64,000 nucleotides of DNA from NCBI GenBank assembly GCA_963739795.1, contig CAVUBL010000019.1, positions 1-64,000 on the forward strand, given 5' to 3'. This DNA is from CAVUBL01 sp963739795. Its GTDB lineage: Bacteria > Acidobacteriota > Thermoanaerobaculia > Multivoradales > DATKCC01. The position numbers and the translations under genes were made by a program. Shown piece after piece: positions 1 to 8,181 of the stretch. The notes beneath the pieces are model-generated. The model searched no databases and was not told where the DNA came from. It was given only the letters and a program-made list of their open reading frames with translations. The number at the start of each line of letters is the position of its first letter. Position 1 is the stretch's first letter.

Positions 1-352
1 GGTGGCACTCGACCTTGACCATGGGGCCGAAGCGGCCGGCGAGGTCGGCGTAGGCGGTGAGGCGGTCTCCGCTCTCGATCGGACCCTCGATCGGGGCCAG
101 GAGGCGGGCCTCGTTCACCCCCGCCAGGTGCGCCGAACGCTCCCCGCCTCCGTCCGGCCCGGCGTTGCCGAGATTGCCGAGGAGCGCCAGGGCTGCCTGC
201 GCCATCGCTTCCACCGCCAGCGTCAACGGGTAGGGTCCCAGGGCCCTTCCCCGCCAGGGCAACGCATCGCCTGCGCTCGGCAGGATCTCCGGCTTCCCGG
301 AGCGCACCGCGGACACCAGCCGGAAGGGATACCTGTGGGGAAGGTCAGGCAG
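1..352 (-). CDS. hotdog-fold 3-hydroxyacyl-ACP dehydratase, partial (FabZ/ApeI-like)
   Basis: Translation of the minus strand gives LPHRYPFRLVS near the N-terminus, very close to the LPHRYPF start of FabZ-type dehydratases, followed by a helix with AMAQAALALL as in the hotdog central helix. The family removes water from 3-hydroxyacyl-ACP to give a trans-2-enoyl chain. The C-terminus lies beyond the left edge, so only about 117 codons are seen. No ATG, GTG or TTG fits well. A CTG at 352-350, overlapping the end of the ACP gene, is the most economical start, so the start is uncertain. Position directly behind ACP and FabG genes supports a role in chain extension of the local type II system. A thioesterase-type hotdog is the main alternative. 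Confidence 0.7.
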   Translation of the reverse strand, partial: MPDLPHRYPFRLVSAVRSGKPEILPSAGDALPWRGRALGPYPLTLAVEAMAQAALALLGNLGNAGPDGGGERSAHLAGVNEARLLAPIEGPIESGDRLTAYADLAGRFGPMVKVECH

Positions 353-656
353 ACTCGCTCGCTTTGCCGGGAGCCGCCTTCTGGCGCACGAAGTCGGCCA
401 ACGTGTCGACCGACGACAGGGCCTCGGCTCCGACCTCCTCGTCCTCGATCTTGACCCCGAACTCCTGTTCGAGGCCCAGGACGAGCTCCAGGGCGTCGAT
501 GGAATCCAGGCCCAGGCCCTCACCGCCGAACAGCGGATCGGCGTCGCCGATCTCCGACGGCTCCATCTCGAGCTTCAAGCGCTCGACGATCAAGCGCTTG
601 ATCCGAGCCCTCAGCTCGCTGTCGGGGAGCCCGCTGTCGGGACGAGGCTGCGCCAT
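345..656 (-). CDS. acyl carrier protein
   Basis: A 103-residue acidic protein with the phosphopantetheine attachment motif GLDSIDALEL; the Ser carries the 4'-phosphopantetheine arm that holds the growing chain. It is slightly longer than housekeeping AcpP (about 78 aa) because of an N-terminal extension and a C-terminal Ala/Lys-rich tail, as usual for dedicated ACPs of polyene or polyketide clusters. It lies 57 bp downstream of the ketoreductase and its end overlaps the dehydratase, consistent with one transcript. It probably serves the ketosynthase/chain-length-factor pair encoded at 5645-8181. It is not the housekeeping ACP, because no fabD/fabF/rnc neighbourhood is present. Confidence 0.88.
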   Translation of the reverse strand: MAQPRPDSGLPDSELRARIKRLIVERLKLEMEPSEIGDADPLFGGEGLGLDSIDALELVLGLEQEFGVKIEDEEVGAEALSSVDTLADFVRQKAAPGKASESA

Positions 657-713
657 GGCGGCGGGATGGTACCACAGTACAGCGCGGCCCCTGGCGCCCG
701 TCGGCGCGGGGCC

Positions 714-1445
714 TCACGCCATGATCAGGCCGCCGTCGACGCGCAGGGTCTGGCCGGTGATGTAGGCGGCCTCGTCGGAGGCCAGGAAGGCGACCAGCGC
801 CGCTACCTCTTCGGGTCGCCCCATGCGCTTCAGCGGCACCGCGTCGATGTACTGACGAAGGATCTCCTCTGGCACCACGTCCAGGATCTCGGTGTCGATG
901 AAGCCCGGCGCCACGGCGTTGGCCGTCACCTGGTAGCGCGCCGCCTCCCGGGCCACCGCCTTGACGAACGCGATCAGCCCGCCCTTGGCGGCGCTGTAGT
1001 GGCTCTGCCCCATCTGGCCGATCAGGCCGCTGGCGCTGGCCACCGCGATCACCCGACCCCAGCGGGCGGCGAGCATCCCCTTGATCAGGGCCTTGGTCAG
1101 CAGGTACGGCCCTTTCAGGTTGACCTCCTGGATCTCGTCCCAGTCGGCCTCGGTGAGGAACGGCAGGAGGGCGTCGCGGATGCGCCCCGCCGAGTGCACC
1201 AAAACCTGGACCGATCCCAGGTCCGCCTCGAGGTCGCGGGCGAAGGCCACGACCTGCTCTCGGCTCCGCAGGTCGAGGGGATAGGCCCGGCCCCCGGTCT
1301 CGGCGGCCACCTCCTCGGCCTCGGCGCGCCGCTCCAGGTAGGTCACCGCCACGCGGAACCCCCGGGCGGCGAGGGCTCGCGCGCAAGCGGCGCCGATGCC
1401 TCCCGAGCCCCCGGTGACCAGGGCGATGCGTCGTTCCTCCGGCAT
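714..1445 (-). CDS. 3-oxoacyl-ACP reductase (FabG-like SDR)
   Basis: A classical short-chain dehydrogenase of 243 aa. It has the Rossmann glycine motif TGGSGGIG at residues 11-18, an NNAG-like segment (HSAG), the catalytic Ser in ASASG, and YSAAK as the Tyr-x-x-x-Lys pair. The C-terminus (GQTLRVDGGLIMA) is FabG-like. It should reduce 3-ketoacyl-ACP with NADPH in each extension cycle. It precedes the ACP gene on the same strand. A 168-bp inverted-repeat element lies between this gene and the upstream deacetylase. It is assigned to the polyene-like cluster rather than primary fatty-acid synthesis because of its neighbours; the exact substrate is inferred. Confidence 0.88.
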   Translation of the reverse strand: MPEERRIALVTGGSGGIGAACARALAARGFRVAVTYLERRAEAEEVAAETGGRAYPLDLRSREQVVAFARDLEADLGSVQVLVHSAGRIRDALLPFLTEADWDEIQEVNLKGPYLLTKALIKGMLAARWGRVIAVASASGLIGQMGQSHYSAAKGGLIAFVKAVAREAARYQVTANAVAPGFIDTEILDVVPEEILRQYIDAVPLKRMGRPEEVAALVAFLASDEAAYITGQTLRVDGGLIMA

Positions 1446-1480
1446 ACGCCTGGCGATCCTATCCCGTCGTCCCGCCGTCA

Positions 1481-1648
1481 GAGCTTGTGAATGAATCTCC
1501 GGCCGTAGCGAGGGCGTTCCCGGGCGCCCCTCGCAAGGCGCGCCGACGCAGGCGTAGCGGGGTAGCGGGGCCTACGTCGAGGAGGCGCAACGCAGCGAGG
1601 GGTGATTCGGGGGCGCCCGTAGCAGGCCGGCGATTCATTCACAAGCTC
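1481..1648. mobile_element. MITE-like element with perfect 17-bp terminal inverted repeats
   Basis: The 168-bp segment begins GAGCTTGTGAATGAATC (1481-1497) and ends with its exact reverse complement (1632-1648). Inner sequence is also imperfectly palindromic: CGGGCGCCCC recurs near both ends in opposite orientation. The triplet TCA flanks it on both sides (1478-1480 and 1649-1651), which could be a 3-bp target duplication. The right-hand TCA is at the same time the stop codon of the deacetylase gene. There is no room for a transposase, so movement would need a helper in trans. A large REP/BIME-type palindrome is the alternative. Confidence 0.7.
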
Positions 1649-2476
1649 TCAGTCGTCGGCGACGGGGACGGCGCGGAGGCCCTCGGCGTCGAGGTGCTCG
1701 AGGATGCGGGGCAGCACCTCCAGGACCACCGGCTCGCCCGCCGGGCTCACGGCGCCCGCCCCGTCGTGGAGGAGCAGGATGTCGCCGGCGCCGAGGCCGG
1801 CCAGCAGCCGCCCCGCCACCCGGCCCGGACACCGGCTCACCGTGTCGTAGCCGCGCCGAGTCCAGGTGACCAGCTCGAGGCCCCGGGCCGCGAGGAGCGG
1901 CTCGAGCCACGGATTGCGCAGGCCGGCCGGCGGCCGGAAGAGCCTCGGGGCGCGGCCGACCGCCCGGACGATCACCTCCTGAGCCCGATCGATCTCGCGC
2001 GCCATGGCGGCCGGCGGCAACACCGAGAAGCGTTTGAGGTGGGCGAAGGTGTGGTTCTCGACCCGGTGGCCCCGGCGGGCGATCTCGCCGGCGAGCCCGC
2101 CCCAGCGCTCCACCTTCTCCCCGATGCAGAAGAAGCTCGCCCGGGCTCCGTGGCGGTCCAGGAGGTCGAGGACCCGCGGAGTCAACCGGGGATCGGGACC
2201 GTCGTCGAAGGTCAGGGCGACCTCGCCGCTGCGGCGGGCCCCGGTCCCGAGGCGCAGGCGGTTCGGCCCCAGGAGCCGGCCCCTGGGCCATAGGCCGGCT
2301 CCAGCGAGGACGAGGTGATCGGCCACCACCAGGCCCAGGGCGACCCGGCGCCAACGCGGCGCCGCGAGGGCGAGGGCCAGCGCCCCCCCGTGGAGGGCGA
2401 GGGAGGCGGCGACGAGGGGCGAGGGCCGCCAGCGCCGGGGCGGACGCGGCTCAGCCGGCGTGGGAGCGGAGGCCAT
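1649..2476 (-). CDS. NodB-family polysaccharide deacetylase, membrane-anchored
   Basis: Carries the NodB motif series: TFDDGPDP (metal-binding Asp pair), ENHTFAH (metal-binding His pair), FRPPAG, and ILLLHDG near the C-terminus. About 60 hydrophobic residues at the N-terminus form two likely membrane helices, so the catalytic domain probably faces the periplasm. The family hydrolyses N- or O-acetyl groups from glycans; the substrate here is unknown. The start at 2476 (MASAP) was chosen because the next ATG upstream (2500) lies inside the end of an inverted-repeat element; longer frames read through that element. The stop codon abuts the downstream repeat element. Its presence inside an acyl-chain cluster is unusual. 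Confidence 0.8.
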   Translation of the reverse strand: MASAPTPAEPRPPRRWRPSPLVAASLALHGGALALALAAPRWRRVALGLVVADHLVLAGAGLWPRGRLLGPNRLRLGTGARRSGEVALTFDDGPDPRLTPRVLDLLDRHGARASFFCIGEKVERWGGLAGEIARRGHRVENHTFAHLKRFSVLPPAAMAREIDRAQEVIVRAVGRAPRLFRPPAGLRNPWLEPLLAARGLELVTWTRRGYDTVSRCPGRVAGRLLAGLGAGDILLLHDGAGAVSPAGEPVVLEVLPRILEHLDAEGLRAVPVADD

Positions 2477-2486
2477 CGTCCCGTCG

Positions 2487-2660
2487 CCTGACCTACTCAT
2501 GAGACGGCGTAGCGAGAGCCGCGAGTGTGCGTGAGATCGGGGCAGCGCAGCGAGGAGCACCACAGGCGTACTCGAACGTACGTCGAGGAGCGAAGAGCGA
2601 GCACGCCCCGAGATTGCATGCAATTGCGGCTCGCAGTAGCCGGATCATGAATAGTTCAGG
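2487..2660. repeat. second inverted-repeat element of about 174 bp, related to the one at 1481
   Basis: The ends CCTGACCTACTCATGA (2487-2502) and, on the opposite strand, CCTGAACTATTCATGA (2660-2645) match at 14 of 16 positions. Inside, CGGCGTAGCGAG near the left end resembles CGGCCGTAGCGAG of the 1481-1648 element, and both contain a central TACGTCGAGGAG block, so the two appear to be one family. The right end contains the stop codon of the ligase gene, and the left end overlaps an alternative start codon of the deacetylase. Function unknown; a non-autonomous mobile element or REP-like palindrome. Confidence 0.6.
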
Positions 2661-4098
2661 CTAGGGGGGCGCTCGAAGCGAGGAGGGCCTCGCGGTCGAC
2701 CTTGCCCCGGGAGGTTCGTGGAAGGCGTTCGACCAGTGCCACGGTGCGCGGCACCTTGTGGGCGGCGAGGCGACTCCGGCACCAGCCGATCACCGCCTCG
2801 GGGGTGATCTCCGCGGGGTCGCAGGCCACCACGACCCGGAGCGTGGTCTCGCCGCGGCCGCAATCGTGAGTCCCCAGAGCCGCGACCTCTTGAACGCCGG
2901 GAAGCCGCGCCAAGATCTCCTCCACCTCACGCGGGTTCACCTTCTTGCCCCGGACGTTGATCAGGTCGTCGGTGCGCCCCACGAGGATCAGCTCGCCGTT
3001 GTGCCAGCGGCCCAGGTCGCCGGTCCGGAACCTCCCGCCGGCGAGGCGCGGGTCGGCGCCCGGGAGGTAGCCGTCGGCAACCGCCGGAGACTCCACGGCG
3101 ACCACGCCCGCCGCCCGCGTCTCCTCGCCGGCCTCGACGGGCTCGAGAACGACCCGCACGCCCTCGACCGGCTCGCCCACCGCGCCGCGTTCCCCCGCCC
3201 CGCCCTCCCGGTCGAAGCAGATGCCTCCCGTCTCGCTCGAGCCGTAGAAGACGTGGACCGGCCGGCCGTAGACCGCCCGAAAGCGAGCGGCCGTCTCCGG
3301 CAGCAGCGGCGCGCCGGCGGTCACCGTGAGGCGGAGGCTCTCCGGCAGGCGGGGCGGACGCTGGGGGCTGACCAGGGCGCGTAGGAAGGCCGGCACGGTG
3401 GGAAAGTAGGTGGCCCCCAGGGCGTGGGCGGCCCGCAGCGGCCCGATCGGGCCGCCCCCCGGGCGCGAGACGATGAGCAGCGAGCCGCGCACCAGGGCGG
3501 GCAGGGCCACGCTCGAGAGGCCGTAGGAGTGGGACATGGGGATCGCTGCCAGGATCCGCTCGTCGTCGGCCAGCCCCATGCTCCGGGTGAGGGCCGCCTC
3601 ATCGGCGGCCAGGGCCTCGGCCGAGGCCACGATGCCCCGCGGCCGGCCGGTCGAGCCCGACGAGAGCTTGACCGCCCCCACTTCCGGGGAGAGGAGGCGA
3701 TCCGCCGCAGGGTCACCGGCCGAGTGCAAGCGGGCCAGACGCCAGTCCCCCGAGCCGGTGGGCCAGGCTCGCCGGCAGGAGAAGATCCAGCCGCAGCCCA
3801 GGCCCTCGGCGATCCGCTCGCGCTCGGCGGTGGGCGCCTTGGGCTCCAGCAGGACGGGCACCAGTCCGAGCCGGCGAAGGGCCAGGTACGAGGCCAGGAA
3901 GGCCACGCCGTCGGGCGCGGCGATCCCGATCAGGGTGCCGGGAGCAAGGCCGCGGGCGGCAGCCGGCGTCGCGGCACGGCGGGCCAGACCGTCGACATCG
4001 GCCACCGACGCCGAGGCGACGGGCGATGCGACAAGGGGCGCCTGCGGGTGCCTGCGGAGCTGGAGGTCGAAGGCTTCGAGAATCGGGTCTAGGGCCAT
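2656..4098 (-). CDS. AMP-forming acyl/aryl-CoA or -ACP ligase
   Basis: An ANL-superfamily adenylating enzyme of 480 aa. P-loop KLSSGSTGRPRG is at residues 144-155, the A5 motif YGSSETGG at 285-292, FRTGDLGRW near 357-365, GRTDDLINVRGKK near 374-386, and the C-terminal catalytic Lys in RTSRGKVDRE (K467). It should activate a carboxylic acid with ATP and transfer it to CoA or to an ACP. In aryl-polyene and flexirubin clusters such a ligase loads the aryl starter, so that role is inferred here. The ATG at 4098 starts at the expected N-terminus; longer frames add an unrelated basic extension. It is first in the minus-strand arm, divergent from the FAD enzyme. Confidence 0.85.
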   Translation of the reverse strand: MALDPILEAFDLQLRRHPQAPLVASPVASASVADVDGLARRAATPAAARGLAPGTLIGIAAPDGVAFLASYLALRRLGLVPVLLEPKAPTAERERIAEGLGCGWIFSCRRAWPTGSGDWRLARLHSAGDPAADRLLSPEVGAVKLSSGSTGRPRGIVASAEALAADEAALTRSMGLADDERILAAIPMSHSYGLSSVALPALVRGSLLIVSRPGGGPIGPLRAAHALGATYFPTVPAFLRALVSPQRPPRLPESLRLTVTAGAPLLPETAARFRAVYGRPVHVFYGSSETGGICFDREGGAGERGAVGEPVEGVRVVLEPVEAGEETRAAGVVAVESPAVADGYLPGADPRLAGGRFRTGDLGRWHNGELILVGRTDDLINVRGKKVNPREVEEILARLPGVQEVAALGTHDCGRGETTLRVVVACDPAEITPEAVIGWCRSRLAAHKVPRTVALVERLPRTSRGKVDREALLASSAPLA

Positions 4099-4241
4099 GC
4101 TTCGTCCCAGGGACCGGCGTCGCGGTCCTGTATACTTCTGCGCCTGCACGGGATCGAGGCCGAAGCGAGTATAGCCGACTGGAATCCGGCCCGGGCAAAG
4201 TGCCTTCCGGGCACCGCGGTCCTCGAGCCCCGCCCACCGAA
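4099..4241. promoter_or_regulatory. divergent promoter region of the two arms of the acyl-chain cluster
   Basis: 143 bp separate the divergent starts at 4098 (minus) and 4242 (plus). The sequence TGTATACTTC at 4129-4138 supplies a TATACT -10-like hexamer on the plus strand and an overlapping TATACA on the minus strand. A convincing -35 was not identified on either strand, so only the region is marked. Confidence 0.35.
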
Positions 4242-5648
4242 ATGACGAGCCCCGAGGTCGCCAGCTCCGCGCTCCCCCTCTACGACGCCATCGTCGTGGG
4301 CGGGGGCCCGGCCGGGGCCTCGGCCGCCACCCGGCTCGCCCAGCGGGGCCGTAGCGTCCTGGTGCTCGAGCGCCAGCGCTTTCCGCGCTTCCACGTCGGC
4401 GAGTCCCTGATTCCGGAGGCCAACCGCGTTCTGGCGGAGCTCGGGGTGCTCGACCGGGTGGTCGCCGCGGGCTTTCCGGTCAAGCGCGGGGCGATTCTCG
4501 TCTCCCCGGACGGCGAGCACGAGCGCTATGCCTTCTTCGGCGACGCCCACGGCGTGGAGCGGACGGAGACCTTCGAGGTGCCCCGCGACCGATTCGACGA
4601 GATCCTTCTCGAGCACGCTGCAACGAGCGGCGCCGAGGTGCGCCAGGAGTGCCGGGCCAAGGCGGTGGAGCTCTCCGCCGGAGGCGTCCTGGTCACCTTC
4701 GAGGACGCCGCCGGCGAGGGCCGCGCCCAGGCCCGTTTCCTGGTGGACGCCTCCGGCCGGGACGGCTTCCTCGCCAAGCGACTCGAGCTCCGCCAGGTGG
4801 ATCCGGAGCTCCGCCAGGTGGGGCTCCACGCCTGGTACGAGGACGTCGTGCCCCCGCCGCCGGAGCGGAGCGGCGACGCGCGCCTGATCTCCATCGACGG
4901 CGGCGGCTGGGCCTGGATGATCCCCCTCGGCGGCCGCCTGACCAGCGTCGGCGTGGTGATCTCCAAGCAACGGCACGCGACGCTCCCCACCGGCGACCCG
5001 GCGGGCTGCCTCGACCTTCTGCTCCAAACCGTGCCCGCCCTGCCGCCGCTCCTCGGCGACGCCCGGCGCGTCTCGCCGGTGCGAGTCGACGGCGACTACT
5101 CCTACGCCACCCGTGCCTACGCCGGAGAGCGCTGGCTGCTCACCGGCGACGCCGGCTCGTTCCTCGACCCTGTCTTCTCCACCGGCGTGCTCCTCGCCCT
5201 CGCCTCGGGCCTCGAGGCCGGCGACACCATCGATCGCGCCCTGGCCGCCGGCGGCCCGGAGGACACGGCGCCCGGACGGGAGGCGCGGCGCCACCTCGCC
5301 CTCTACGAGCGAGAGCAGAGGCGTCGTTATCGGTTCTTCCGCAAGTTCGTGATCCGCTACTACCGACCGGAGTTCCGGGATCTCCTGCTCTCTCCCACCG
5401 AGCGCTTCGGCCTGGCCCGGGCGCTGGTCACGGCCCTGGCGGGGAGCTCCCGCCCGTCGCTCCTCAACCGCCTCCGCCTCCTCCTGTTCTTCGCCTTCGT
5501 CGAGCTCCAGCGGTTCGTGGAGATCACGCCCCGCCTCCACGGCAGCAAGGCCGAGGCCCGGCTGCGGACCGAGCCGGGATTGGACTCGGATCGGGAACCG
5601 GACGGGAGCCGGAGGCCGCCGGCGCGGCCTCGCCCTGAGCGCCCGTGA
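4242..5648 (+). CDS. FAD-dependent oxidoreductase of the flavin halogenase / geranylgeranyl-reductase family
   Basis: A 468-aa flavoprotein with the dinucleotide motif VVGGGPAGASAA near residue 17, VGESLIP typical of flavin-dependent halogenases, GGWAWMIPL matching the halogenase WxWxIP signature, and the second FAD motif GDAGSFLDPVFSTG. A Lys in FPVKRGAIL lies where halogenases carry their active-site Lys region. The C-terminal 80 residues are hydrophobic and aromatic. Halogenases of xanthomonadin and flexirubin clusters chlorinate or brominate the aryl head; a monooxygenase or reductase role cannot be excluded. It opens the plus-strand operon and its TGA overlaps the GTG start of the ketosynthase. 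Confidence 0.75.
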   Translation: MTSPEVASSALPLYDAIVVGGGPAGASAATRLAQRGRSVLVLERQRFPRFHVGESLIPEANRVLAELGVLDRVVAAGFPVKRGAILVSPDGEHERYAFFGDAHGVERTETFEVPRDRFDEILLEHAATSGAEVRQECRAKAVELSAGGVLVTFEDAAGEGRAQARFLVDASGRDGFLAKRLELRQVDPELRQVGLHAWYEDVVPPPPERSGDARLISIDGGGWAWMIPLGGRLTSVGVVISKQRHATLPTGDPAGCLDLLLQTVPALPPLLGDARRVSPVRVDGDYSYATRAYAGERWLLTGDAGSFLDPVFSTGVLLALASGLEAGDTIDRALAAGGPEDTAPGREARRHLALYEREQRRRYRFFRKFVIRYYRPEFRDLLLSPTERFGLARALVTALAGSSRPSLLNRLRLLLFFAFVELQRFVEITPRLHGSKAEARLRTEPGLDSDREPDGSRRPPARPRPERP

Positions 5649-6910
5649 CGACGACCGATCCGCGCATCGTGGTCACCGGCCTGGGGGCCGTGAGCGCCTG
5701 GGGCTGGGGACGGGACGCCCTCTGGCGGGGCCTCGTCTCCGGCAAGACCGCCATCTCCACCCTCTCCCGCTTCCCCATCGACGGGCTCCGGACCCGGGTC
5801 GCCGCCCAAGTCCCCCCACAGCCTCCCCGGCGGGGTTTCAGCGGCCTTCCCGAGGACGGAGGCGGGCTCTCCCTCGCCGACCGGTTCGCCATGGCTGCGG
5901 CGGCAGAGGGCCTCGCCCAGGCCCTGGGCACCGAGCCGCCGGACCGCCTCCCCCGGGAGGCGACGGGAGTCTTCTTCGGCGGCAGCACGGCCGGCATGTT
6001 CGAGAGCGAGGAGGTCTTCCAAGTGGCCTCGAGCCGGCCGCCCTCCGGACGGGACCTCGACCTGCTCGCCGCTCAGCCCATCGACAACCCGGCGGCGGCG
6101 GTCGCCCGGCACCTCGGGCTCGCCGGCCCGGTCCACACCGTCTCCTCGGCCTGCGCCTCGGGGACCCAGGCCCTGGGCGCCGCCCTCGACGCCCTACGCG
6201 CCGGGGAGGTCGACGTCGCCCTCGCCGGCGGCGCCGACTCTCTATGCCGCCTCACCTACGCCGGCTTCAACTCCCTACGGGTGGTCGACGAGGCGCCGTG
6301 CCGGCCGTTTCGCAGGGGTCGCGCCGGCATGTCCCTCGGCGAAGGGGCCGGCCTGCTGGTCCTCGAGACCGCGGAGCACGCGGCGCGGCGCGGCGCCCGG
6401 GTCCTCGCCGAGCTGCGGGGAGCCGGCAACTCGTGCGACGCCCACCACATGACCGCCCCGCACCCCGCGGGCCTGGGAGCGGCCCTCGCGATGGAGCGCG
6501 CTTTGGCCGACGCCGGTGTCCGCGCCGAGGAGGTCTCCTTCGTCAACGCCCACGGCACCGGAACCCCCCTCAACGACGCCTCCGAGTGGCTGGGAATGGC
6601 AAAGGTCTTCGGCGACCGGGCGCGCGCCGTGCCGGTGACCGCCACCAAGGCGTCGGTGGGTCACCTCCTGGGCTCGTCCGGCGCCATCGAGGCGGTGGCC
6701 ACCGTCCTCTGCCTGGTCGCCGGCGAGGTCCACCCGACTCCGTGGGGCGGCCAGGTCGACCCGGAGACACCGGTGCGGCTCGTGGTCGGAACCCCATGTT
6801 CCCTGCCCGCCGACAGCGGGCCCTGGGTCGCACTGTCCACCAGCTTCGGGTTCGGTGGCGCCAACGCCGCCGCGATCTTCGCCCTGGAGAGAGAGAGAGC
6901 CGACCGGTGA
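5645..6910 (+). CDS. beta-ketoacyl-ACP synthase (FabF-type ketosynthase)
   Basis: A 421-aa ketosynthase with the nucleophile C170 in VSSACASGT, His303 in NAHGTGTPLND, Lys335 and His340 in TKASVGHLLGSSGA, and the C-terminal FGFGGANAA. All members of the Cys-His-His triad are present, so it should catalyse decarboxylative Claisen condensation with malonyl-ACP. The start is GTG at 5645, overlapping the upstream TGA by GTGA. The next gene is a ketosynthase paralogue without catalytic residues, so the two likely form the KS/CLF heterodimer of a type II polyketide or aryl-polyene synthase. Confidence 0.9.
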   Translation: MTTTDPRIVVTGLGAVSAWGWGRDALWRGLVSGKTAISTLSRFPIDGLRTRVAAQVPPQPPRRGFSGLPEDGGGLSLADRFAMAAAAEGLAQALGTEPPDRLPREATGVFFGGSTAGMFESEEVFQVASSRPPSGRDLDLLAAQPIDNPAAAVARHLGLAGPVHTVSSACASGTQALGAALDALRAGEVDVALAGGADSLCRLTYAGFNSLRVVDEAPCRPFRRGRAGMSLGEGAGLLVLETAEHAARRGARVLAELRGAGNSCDAHHMTAPHPAGLGAALAMERALADAGVRAEEVSFVNAHGTGTPLNDASEWLGMAKVFGDRARAVPVTATKASVGHLLGSSGAIEAVATVLCLVAGEVHPTPWGGQVDPETPVRLVVGTPCSLPADSGPWVALSTSFGFGGANAAAIFALERERADR

Positions 6911-8181
6911 GCCGCGCCGTCGTCGTCAGCGGCCTGGGCACCGTCGGGGCCTGGGGCGCCGGCCGCTCCGGCCTCCTCGAGATCCTGGCCGCCGGCGAGC
7001 CCCGCCTCTCCCCCCTGGGCGAGCCCGGGCCCCTGGCGACGCGCCGGGGCCTACGCCTCGATCCCCGGGTGGCGTGGGCGGCGAAGGTCGATTCCTACTG
7101 CCTCGGACCCTGGCTCCCCGCCGCGGCAGCCCGCAGGATGAGCCCGCCGTCCCGCTTCGCGGCCGCCGCCGCCCGTATGGCCCTGGCCGACGCCGGCCTC
7201 TCCGAGGCGCCGGAAGAGCTCCTGGAGTCGGCCGCCGTGGTCCTGGCCACCTCCTACGGGCCCTCGTCGGTGACCGAGGAGCTCCTGGATCAGATCCTCC
7301 TCGACGGCCCAGACCAGGCGTCGCCGGCCCTGTTCGCCGAGTCCGTCGCCAACGCCCCCGCCGCCCAGGTCGCCCGCCTCACCGGCGCCCGGGGCGCCAA
7401 CTTGACGGTCACCGAGCGAGAGGCCGGCGCGCTCTCGGCGGTTCGTCGCGCCGCCACGGAAGTGGCCTCCGGCCGCTCGGAGCTCGCGCTGGCCGGCGCC
7501 GTCGAAGAGGTGACACCGCTCCTCCAGGCTCTCCTCGACCGCTTCGGCGCCCTGGCCCGGGGCCCCAAGGCCGTCGAGGACGGCGGCCCGCCCCTCGCCC
7601 GGCCCTTCGACCGCCGCCGAGCCGGCCTCCTGTCCGGCGAGGGCTCGACGGTCGTGGTGCTCGAGCCGGAAGACGCCGCCGCGGCTCGCGGCGCCCGGCC
7701 CCTCGCTCGAGTCGTCGGCGGTGGCAGCGCCTTCGACCCGTCGGCGTCCCGGCGCGGCTGGGGCCGCGGTGCCCTGGACCTCTCCCGAGGTCTCGATCGA
7801 GTCCTCCGGCGGTGCGGTCTGGCGCCCGGGGAGATCGACCTCGTGGTCTCCGGGGCCTCCGGCACCCGGGCCGGAGACCGCCTCGAGGCCGAGGTGCTGC
7901 GGGCGGTCTGGAACGGCAGCGCGCTGCCCCCGGTGGTGGCGCCCAAAGGGGTGACCGGCGAGATGGGGGGAGGGCACCTGGCGGCGGCCATGGTCGCCCT
8001 GGAAGGGGCCGAGCTCGGTCCCTCGCCGGGCTTCGAGCGGCCGGACCCGGCCCTCGGCCTGGTACCGCACCCGGGGGGACCGCTCCCGCGGCCGGCCCGC
8101 AGGGTACTGGTCTCGAGCCTGGCCGCCGGCGGTGGCGCCACCTGGCTACTCTTCGAGTCCGTCGTCGGGGAGGCGGCATGA
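6907..8181 (+). CDS. chain-length-factor-like ketosynthase homologue (catalytic residues lost)
   Basis: 424 aa, homologous to the preceding ketosynthase at both ends (VSGLGTVGAWG; VSSLAAGGGATW for the glycine-rich tail). The position of the nucleophile reads TVTEREAGA, with Glu172 in place of Cys. The HGTGTP segment is replaced by SGASGTRAGD, and the second His region reads VTGEMGGGH. Known chain-length factors replace Cys by Gln and form a heterodimer with the active KS; Glu here is a variation on that theme. GTG start overlaps the upstream stop, and its own stop overlaps the next ATG, indicating translational coupling. Function as a CLF is inferred. Confidence 0.8.
   Translation: MSRAVVVSGLGTVGAWGAGRSGLLEILAAGEPRLSPLGEPGPLATRRGLRLDPRVAWAAKVDSYCLGPWLPAAAARRMSPPSRFAAAAARMALADAGLSEAPEELLESAAVVLATSYGPSSVTEELLDQILLDGPDQASPALFAESVANAPAAQVARLTGARGANLTVTEREAGALSAVRRAATEVASGRSELALAGAVEEVTPLLQALLDRFGALARGPKAVEDGGPPLARPFDRRRAGLLSGEGSTVVVLEPEDAAAARGARPLARVVGGGSAFDPSASRRGWGRGALDLSRGLDRVLRRCGLAPGEIDLVVSGASGTRAGDRLEAEVLRAVWNGSALPPVVAPKGVTGEMGGGHLAAAMVALEGAELGPSPGFERPDPALGLVPHPGGPLPRPARRVLVSSLAAGGGATWLLFESVVGEAA

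Noticed and set aside
2477..2623. Start of the deacetylase at 2623 or 2500
   Set aside because: Both would translate the inverted-repeat element; the first ATG outside it is 2476. The 2500 start cannot be fully excluded.
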